The notes beneath the pieces were generated by a model. The model had not been told where the DNA came from, searched no databases, and saw only the letters and a list, made by a program, of their open reading frames with translations. From the NCBI GenBank assembly GCA_023460875.1, contig JAEWOQ010000356.1, forward strand, positions 1-18,698: DNA of 18,698 bases, in the 5' to 3' direction. Source of the DNA: Pseudomonadota bacterium. Its GTDB lineage: Bacteria; Myxococcota_A; Polyangia; Polyangiales; Polyangiaceae. Positions 14,771 through 18,698 of this stretch are shown piece by piece (the first letter of the stretch is position 1; every line of letters begins with the position of its first letter). The position numbers were made by a program, and so were the translations under genes.

Positions 14771-15514
14771 GCTGCGGCCATCTACGGCGACGACGGAACG
14801 AAAACCATGGTCATTATGTTCGCGCTCATTGCCGAATGTCGGCGAACACCTTTCGATGGGTGGCGCTTCGGCCGACGCGAGGGGCTCCGCTCCGGTGCTC
14901 GCGAAAGCCTCGCCGGCCGGCGGCGGCGTAGCACTGGGCGAGGGCGATCTGGTCAGGCGCGACGAGACGCGCGATGTCGGCGACTTGAAGCCGTTTGCGG
15001 ATATGTCATCGGTGGTCACGCGGCTTGCGTTTATCCCACCCTTGTCCGGAAATCCTTGATGGGCGGAAGAACTTTGAAAGGTCGCCGCATGCGTCCCCTC
15101 GACGGTGACTTGGGCTCCCCGGGCCGGTAGAGGGTTGGGGATGGGAACGCCCCAGGCCCCGGGGGGTCGAGGAAGACCGTGCTCCCTTCGGAGCGGCTAG
15201 GGAAGACAGACCTGGAAAGCTGGAGAGGGTCGGCCGAAAGGCGGGCGACGGCGGCGAACCGGATGAGACGTCGGCGGCTCGCTCCCGCACGTCCCCGGGA
15301 TCGCCGTAAAGTGGCGCATCGAACTGCATGTACCAACCGCGAGGGGGTGAAGGCAGGGTGAAGACGCTGGGCGAAGCGCACCGGTCTGCCGGGCTCAGAC
15401 CCCGTCTATTGGCCACGTCGCTGAGGGTGGCCAAAAAGGCGCCGGATGCACGGTCTAACTAGCGCTTGCAGCGGGCAGCCGCACCGGTCGGGCTTACGCC
15501 GCCGGAGGAGCTTC
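14771..15514. other. 744-bp stretch without a convincing gene
   Basis: No frame on either strand shows family resemblance, a good start and an SD together. The open frames present are Arg/Ser/Pro-rich and overlap one another. The stretch lies between two minus-strand genes, so it should hold the 3' end of the DUF3365 transcript and the promoter of the barrel gene. I could not place either exactly. The part at 15112-15242 is rich in hairpins and is listed separately. Confidence 0.5.
15112..15242. other. Cluster of GC-rich hairpins, possible structured RNA or terminator
   Basis: Consecutive stems can be drawn. CCCCGGGCC (15117-15125) pairs with GGCCCCGGGG (15155-15164) with one bulge, enclosing TGGGG/CCCCA (15136-15140/15150-15154). 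Next are GGTC/GACC (15165-15168/15175-15178), GCTCC/GGAGC with loop CTTC (15181-15194), and GCC-GAAA-GGC (15233-15242), a GNRA-type loop on plus. It does not match RNase P RNA, tmRNA, SRP RNA or any riboswitch I can recognise by eye. It could be a terminator of the DUF3365 gene, an RNA of its own, or chance in GC-rich DNA. Confidence 0.3.
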
Positions 15515-16078
15515 TCAGAGCGGCGCGGTGACGACGAAAGCGCCGCGGAGCTCGCCGACGGAAAAGCCTACCGCCTGGTCCTCGGGGTACAGCTCTGTGA
15601 GCTTGACCTTGGCTTCCTGGGGGATGTTGTCCGGCTGGCCATGACAAACCGCACACATGCCGCCCAGGGGAATGGCCCGCATGTAGCGCAGTCGACCGTC
15701 GGCGACCTCGTGCCACTCGACGCCCGCCGGCTCGCTGCCAGCCGCCAGCCGTTCTCGCAGTACCTCGAGGCCGCGACGTTGCCACTCGTTGGGCGCATTG
15801 GCCGGGTTGCGCACACGAAGGGCGGTGCGCTGGATCGTCCAACCTTCCTTGCGCGCCACTCTCGACCCGATCTTGGGCGCCTCGACCTGACAGACTTCGA
15901 TCGCGCGGGCGGGACCACCCGCTTGCAGCGCGCTCGTGAGCTCCTCTTGAAGCGCCGCGCGATACTGGTCGGTGAGCGCTCGGGCTTCGCTCACGGCGCC
16001 CGCGACGCGATCATCTTTTTTGCAGCCCGCGCAGGCGACGAGACAGGCCAAGAGTAGAGTATGGGGTCGCAGGGACAT
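15515..16078 (-). CDS. DUF3365-type (Tll0287-like) c-type haem lipoprotein
   Basis: A predicted periplasmic lipoprotein of 187 aa with one c-type haem site. The signal peptide (MSLRPHTLLLACLVAC) ends in a perfect lipobox LVAC, with Cys16 as the lipidated residue. The body follows the DUF3365/Tll0287 pattern: a helical part with ALQAGGPARAIEVCQVEAPK, then GWTIQRTALRVRNPANAPNE, and the haem motif CAVCH at 142-146 in GGMCAVCHGQPDNIP. It ends with LYPEDQAVGFSVGELRGAFV. The domain is known as a PAS-like haem-binding sensor fold, often attached to kinases or free in the periplasm. Here it stands alone, so a redox or gas-sensing or electron-transfer role is possible but unproven. The ATG at 16078 is preferred over the one at 16099 because GGGAG lies 5 nt upstream and it starts the signal peptide. 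It follows map on the same strand after a 249-bp gap. Confidence 0.85.
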   Translation of the reverse strand: MSLRPHTLLLACLVACAGCKKDDRVAGAVSEARALTDQYRAALQEELTSALQAGGPARAIEVCQVEAPKIGSRVARKEGWTIQRTALRVRNPANAPNEWQRRGLEVLRERLAAGSEPAGVEWHEVADGRLRYMRAIPLGGMCAVCHGQPDNIPQEAKVKLTELYPEDQAVGFSVGELRGAFVVTAPL

Positions 16079-16327
16079 GGACGCTCCCGAGCTTTCCATG
16101 ACGCGCGCTCCGCGTCACTCGCCGAGACGCACGAAGCTGGACCGCGGGAGCGACCGCCCGGCGCATGCAGGTGCCGAGAGAAAGACCGACCGAACGACCC
16201 AGAGGCGCGCACGTACTACGGAGAGACTACTTGCCTGCCTCCGACCTGAGGACGCACTTGCAGGCCTTCGTGTTCGTCATTCAGCGCAACAGGGAGCCGC
16301 TGTTCAGGCGACGGGTTAGTGCTGGGG

Positions 16328-17110
16328 TCAAGGCGAGGGCGGGGCGTTGCAGGTGAGCACCTCGTGTCCCGTCTCGGTCACGAGGACCGTGTGCTCGAAC
16401 TGGGCGGAGAGGCTCCCGTCCGCGGTCACCACGGTCCAGCCGTCGTCCAGGAAGACGACCTCGGGGCCCCCGAGGTTGACCATGGGCTCGATGGTGATCG
16501 CCATGCCCGAGACCAGGCGCCGCCCGGAGCCACTGCGGCCCACGTAGGAGACGTGGGGCGGCTGGTGCATGGAGCGGCCGATGCCGTGCCCGCCGAGCTC
16601 GCGCACCACGCTGCACCCCTCGGCCTCCGCCAGCTCCTGGACGGCGGCCGCGATGTCCCCGAGGCGAGCGCCAGGGCGCACCCCTCGCACCCCGGCGTCA
16701 CGACAGCGGCGGGCCACGTCTACGATCCGGCGGGCGTCCGCGGACACCTCGCCGATGAAGAACGTCGCCGACGTGTCGCCGTGGTAGCCGTCGAGGCACG
16801 TGGTGACGTCGACGTTGAGGATGTCGCCGTCCCGGAGCTGCTCACGGGGATTGGGGATGCCGTGGCACACCACGGCGTTGCGGCTCGTGCACACGGACGC
16901 GGGGAACCCCTGGTAGCCCAGCTGGCTCGGCGTGCCCCCGCGCGCCGCGGTGTCTTCGCGTACCCAGGCGTCGATGTCCGCCGTCGTGACTCCTACCCGC
17001 AGCTGCTCACCGACCCGGGCCAGCGTCTCTGCCGCAGCGCGCCCGGCGCGGCGCATCGCTTCGATTTCCCTGGGGTCGAGCCGCTCGAAGGCACGCAGTG
17101 TCCAGCCCAT
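16328..17110 (-). CDS. map: Methionine aminopeptidase, type I
   Basis: This enzyme removes the initiator methionine from new proteins in the cytoplasm using a dinuclear metal centre. It is 260 aa, the usual size for a bacterial MetAP-I. All five metal ligands are visible: Asp101 (LNVDV), Asp112 (HGDTSATF), His175 (GGHGIGR), Glu208 (TIEPM) and Glu239 (QFEHT). The substrate-binding His83 is in VCHGIPN. Offsets match the E. coli enzyme (D97, D108, H171, E204, E235). The ATG at 17110 begins MGWTLRAFERLDPREIEAMR; an upstream extension is open but Arg-rich and unlike the family. It is transcribed away from the truncated LysR gene, with a LysR-type palindrome in the 107-bp gap. The gene is often near rpsM or adk in other bacteria. 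Here it is isolated, so it may be one of several copies in a large genome. Confidence 0.96.
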   Translation of the reverse strand: MGWTLRAFERLDPREIEAMRRAGRAAAETLARVGEQLRVGVTTADIDAWVREDTAARGGTPSQLGYQGFPASVCTSRNAVVCHGIPNPREQLRDGDILNVDVTTCLDGYHGDTSATFFIGEVSADARRIVDVARRCRDAGVRGVRPGARLGDIAAAVQELAEAEGCSVVRELGGHGIGRSMHQPPHVSYVGRSGSGRRLVSGMAITIEPMVNLGGPEVVFLDDGWTVVTADGSLSAQFEHTVLVTETGHEVLTCNAPPSP

Positions 17111-17146
17111 GGGCGCAGCATGCCCGCGGCGCCGCCGCGCTGGCCA

Positions 17147-17161
17147 ATACCGATTGGGTAT
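17147..17161. promoter_or_regulatory. LysR-type operator palindrome ATACC-N5-GGTAT (T-N11-A)
   Basis: ATACCGATTGGGTAT is a perfect 5+5 palindrome with a 5-bp spacer and contains the T-N11-A signature of LysR-type regulator boxes. It lies in the divergent region, 36 bp upstream of the map ATG and 56 bp upstream of the lysR-like GTG. Its position between a LysR-type gene and a divergent gene is classic. Binding itself is inferred. Confidence 0.6.
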
Positions 17162-17217
17162 CGCTGGCGTTGTCCCTGACGGTGTTTTCGTCGCCGTGCT
17201 CTCGGTACAATCGCGGG

Positions 17218-17544
17218 GTGAGCTTCGACCAGCTTCGTTATTTCGTCTCCGTCGCCGAAGAAGGGGCCGTGCGCCGCGCCGCTCTGAAGCTCCACATCTC
17301 CCAGCCCCCGCTGACGCGCGCCCTGCGCTCCCTCGAGGAGGAGCTCGGCGCCGAGCTGTTCGTGCGCAGCCCCCGCGGAGTCGTGCTGTCCCGGGCGGGC
17401 GAGCGTTTCCTCGATCACGCGCGTCGCATCCTCGCCGAGGTGGAGGCCGCTCGGAGCGCCGTGCGCGGCGCCCCACCCAGCGTGTCGTGGAGCTCGCCGG
17501 AACGTCCCGAACCTCCGCCTCACCACGGCACAAGCGACGGGTGA
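17218..17544 (+). CDS. LysR-type regulator reduced to its DNA-binding domain
   Basis: A 108-aa protein beginning VSFDQLRYFVSVAEEGAVRR, with a canonical LysR winged HTH (ALKLHISQPPLTRALRSLEE, then ELGAELFVRSPRGVVLSRAG) and the start of the linker helix (FLDHARRILAEVEAARSAV). Full LysR regulators have about 300 aa with a C-terminal substrate-binding domain. Here the frame becomes Pro/Ser-rich (RGAPPSVSWSSPERPEPPPH) after about residue 82 and stops. No substrate-domain sequence can be found in any frame downstream. It is therefore either a truncated gene or a stand-alone DNA-binding protein able to dimerise through its linker helix. The GTG start is the first in-family start; no strong SD is visible. 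It is divergent from map with a T-N11-A palindrome between them. The HTH itself shows no damage, which argues for recent truncation or retained function. Confidence 0.75.
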   Translation: MSFDQLRYFVSVAEEGAVRRAALKLHISQPPLTRALRSLEEELGAELFVRSPRGVVLSRAGERFLDHARRILAEVEAARSAVRGAPPSVSWSSPERPEPPPHHGTSDG

Positions 17545-18185
17545 GGACAGGAGGAGAGGGAGGCCCGCTGGGTCAGGATAGTTGTCGCGTAGGACGACGA
17601 GGGCGTGCTGGTCCTGACCGACAGAGGGCGCATCGAAGGCGCGGTTGGTGTTCTCCTGAACCCGACCTGGGTCCGCTCCGGTGGCCTCGAAACGAGCAAT
17701 AACTACCTGTCAAAGGCTTTGAGTCGGAGGAGCGGTGGACCTTCACGGAGAAGCGGTAGTTTTCGCGTGTTCTCTGGACGTTTATTGGCGAACTCCTGTC
17801 AAAAAGACTTTGAGTCGGCGGGGTGAAGGACCTTCACGGAGAGGTGACGATTTCGCGCGCTCGCTGGACGTTTTTTGGGGGGCGAGGCGACAACGAAAGC
17901 GCGGCGCAGGCTTTTGCGAGGCCTTCGAGGGCCGAGAGGGCCCGCGCAGGGTTCGCCCGCGGGGACTGCGGGGCGGGCCATGTGGACCAGCGGGGAAGAA
18001 CCGGACGGGTTCGCCGGTAGGTGGGCAGCAGTCGGACCCGTGGGCTCCCGTCCTCCCCTTGGTGCCGCCGTCTTGAGTTTCCGCCTAGACGGAGAGGGAG
18101 ATTGCGGCGACGCTGAGCCCCCGTGCCGCACTGGTTCGGACGTCCTCGGAGCCCAATGGAGCTCCTTTACTAGTGAGTCGTTTCC
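17545..18185. other. 641-bp stretch without a convincing gene
   Basis: Open frames here are short, Arg/Gly-rich and lack family resemblance. The stretch contains two tandem 90-bp units (17701-17880), listed separately, and the unmapped promoter of the lipoprotein gene at 18186. An open plus frame ending at 18189 (WTSGEEPDGFAGRWAAVGPV) has no SD or recognisable domain. Confidence 0.5.
17701..17880. repeat. Two tandem imperfect 90-bp repeat units
   Basis: Unit 1 (17701-17790) and unit 2 (17791-17880) align along their whole length with small indels. Shared blocks are CCTGTCAAA, CTTTGAGTCGG, GGACCTTCACGGAGA, TTTTCGCG/ATTTCGCG and CTGGACGTTT. The copies have diverged by substitutions and 1-2-base indels, so they shift frame relative to each other; this argues against a coding repeat. 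They have the look of a dispersed non-coding genomic repeat, but only two copies are visible here. No inverted ends or IS-type frames accompany them. Confidence 0.8.
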
Positions 18186-18644
18186 ATGAATAAGAAGATC
18201 ACTTCCATCCTGATCGTTGCGGGCATGTTCTCGATGGGCTGCGCCGTTTGTGAAGACCTCGACGCGCGGGTGTGCGAGGACCTGGGCCCCGAAGATTGCG
18301 CCCTGTTGAAAGAGCGGGAGCAGAACCCCTCCGCCCAGGTGAGGTCGGGGCGGACCCGACGCGGCTGGATGAAGGAGCTGCTCTATGGGCCCAACGGTGA
18401 CGAGTGTCGAACCTTGGGGAGCGACGCCGCGTACCCGCAGTATCTGGAAGGCCTCAAGGGCATGCTCGCCTCCATGCGGAGCGCAGAGGCCGCTCAGGCC
18501 GAGCGGGAGGCGAGGGGGGCATCCATGAAGGCTGCCGCTACGGAGCGGGTCGAAGCCGCGAGGGCGAGGGCAGAGGCCGCGAAGGCGAAGGCAGAGGCCG
18601 CGAGGGCCGCGAGGGCCGCTGCGGCGGAGGAGTCCGCCGAGTAG
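18186..18644 (+). CDS. Small lipoprotein with Ala/Lys/Arg-rich C-terminal helix
   Basis: A 152-aa predicted exported protein of unknown function. The N-terminus MNKKITSILIVAGMFSMGC is a typical lipoprotein signal (two Lys, hydrophobic core); the lipobox SMGC is slightly atypical. A Cys-containing region follows (CAVCEDLDARVCEDLGPEDC, residues 19-38), then a basic segment (SGRTRRGWMKELLYGPNGDE) and a helical stretch (YLEGLKGMLASMRSAEAAQA). From about residue 110 the chain is a long Ala/Glu/Lys/Arg helix (ERVEAARARAEAAKAKAEAA). The helix may contact the cell wall or span the periplasm, as in Lpp-like proteins; this is inference. Part of the tail is coded by 21-bp tandem repeats. The ATG directly starts the signal peptide; no strong SD is visible. 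The tail length could vary between strains through the repeats. Confidence 0.75.
   Translation: MNKKITSILIVAGMFSMGCAVCEDLDARVCEDLGPEDCALLKEREQNPSAQVRSGRTRRGWMKELLYGPNGDECRTLGSDAAYPQYLEGLKGMLASMRSAEAAQAEREARGASMKAAATERVEAARARAEAAKAKAEAARAARAAAAEESAE
18555..18617 (+). repeat. Three 21-bp tandem repeats inside the lipoprotein gene
   Basis: Units at 18555-18575, 18576-18596 and 18597-18617 share GCCGCGAGGGCGAGGGCAGAG-like sequence and encode EAARARA, EAAKAKA and EAARAAR. The 7-residue period equals a coiled-coil heptad, and copy changes keep the frame. Confidence 0.7.
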
Positions 18645-18698
18645 GTGGCGGCATGAAGAGCGGGCGCGTGGCCTACACGTGGCACGGCTTAGGTCGGG

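Noticed and set aside
14771..15019. Extension of the Cys-rich/barrel protein to 15019
   Set aside because: Adds 83 low-complexity residues before a clear signal peptide.
15031..15381. Minus-strand open frame of 116 codons in the hairpin region
   Set aside because: Arg/Pro/Ser-rich, no SD or family, and it overlaps predicted stems.
17111..17533. N-terminal extension of methionine aminopeptidase
   Set aside because: Arg/Pro-rich antisense of the lysR-like gene; the family starts near the ATG at 17110.
17875..18189. Plus-strand open frame of 104 codons before the lipoprotein gene
   Set aside because: No SD, no domain, Gly/Arg-rich composition, and it runs into the next gene's start region.
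1..18698. tRNA, rRNA genes or a CRISPR array
   Set aside because: No T-loop-like GGTTCRANNCC with a matching acceptor stem, no rRNA signature, and no regularly spaced repeats with unique spacers were seen; the tandem repeats present are contiguous.

Overview
The window is GC-rich DNA. Its gene content suggests a myxobacterium (Myxococcota, probably Polyangia-like): secreted lipoproteins with Gly/Ser-rich linkers and short Cys-rich modules, an LVIVD-type repeat lipoprotein, an RCC1-repeat protein, LuxR-type regulators with unusual N-termini, and an outer-membrane-like barrel behind a Cys-rich segment. This assignment is inference from protein style; no rRNA or other marker gene is present.

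Left part (1-6.9 kb): the 5' two-thirds of a type I modification gene (hsdM, minus) runs off the left edge. To its right is an RCC1-repeat gene on plus, broken by a +1 shift near 1658 and a TGA in place of the conserved Trp of a WG motif at 2156. Next come a 200-bp relic of a second hsdR (minus), a 169-bp IS66-like deletion derivative with both terminal inverted repeats, a large LVIVD lipoprotein gene (minus), a nucleotidyltransferase (AbiEii/MNT-like) relic (plus), and two coupled unknown genes (plus). The second of these is frameshifted by an apparent 10-bp tandem duplication.

Middle (6.9-11.1 kb): an intact type I restriction subunit hsdR (minus) with a DUF4145-like N-terminus and a coiled coil, followed by a second nucleotidyltransferase relic (plus). 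hsdR and hsdM point the same way but lie 6 kb apart with foreign and decayed genes between them. The region reads as an eroded defence island.

Right part (11.1-18.7 kb): an unknown 146-aa gene sits behind a LuxR-type regulator. Then come a decayed reading frame that runs into the regulator's start (ATGA), a second small LuxR-HTH gene and a Cys-rich/beta-barrel protein gene, all minus. A 744-bp stretch without a convincing gene contains GC-rich hairpins. Next are a DUF3365-type haem lipoprotein, methionine aminopeptidase (map) and a divergent LysR-type gene that ends after its DNA-binding domain. A perfect T-N11-A palindrome lies between map and the LysR gene. A non-coding stretch with two tandem 90-bp repeat units precedes a small Ala-rich lipoprotein gene.

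The most noteworthy points are the scattered type I R-M locus, the unknown two-gene cassette next to hsdR, the many small tandem duplications that coincide with broken frames, the mini-IS66 element, and the stand-alone LysR DNA-binding domain with its palindrome.
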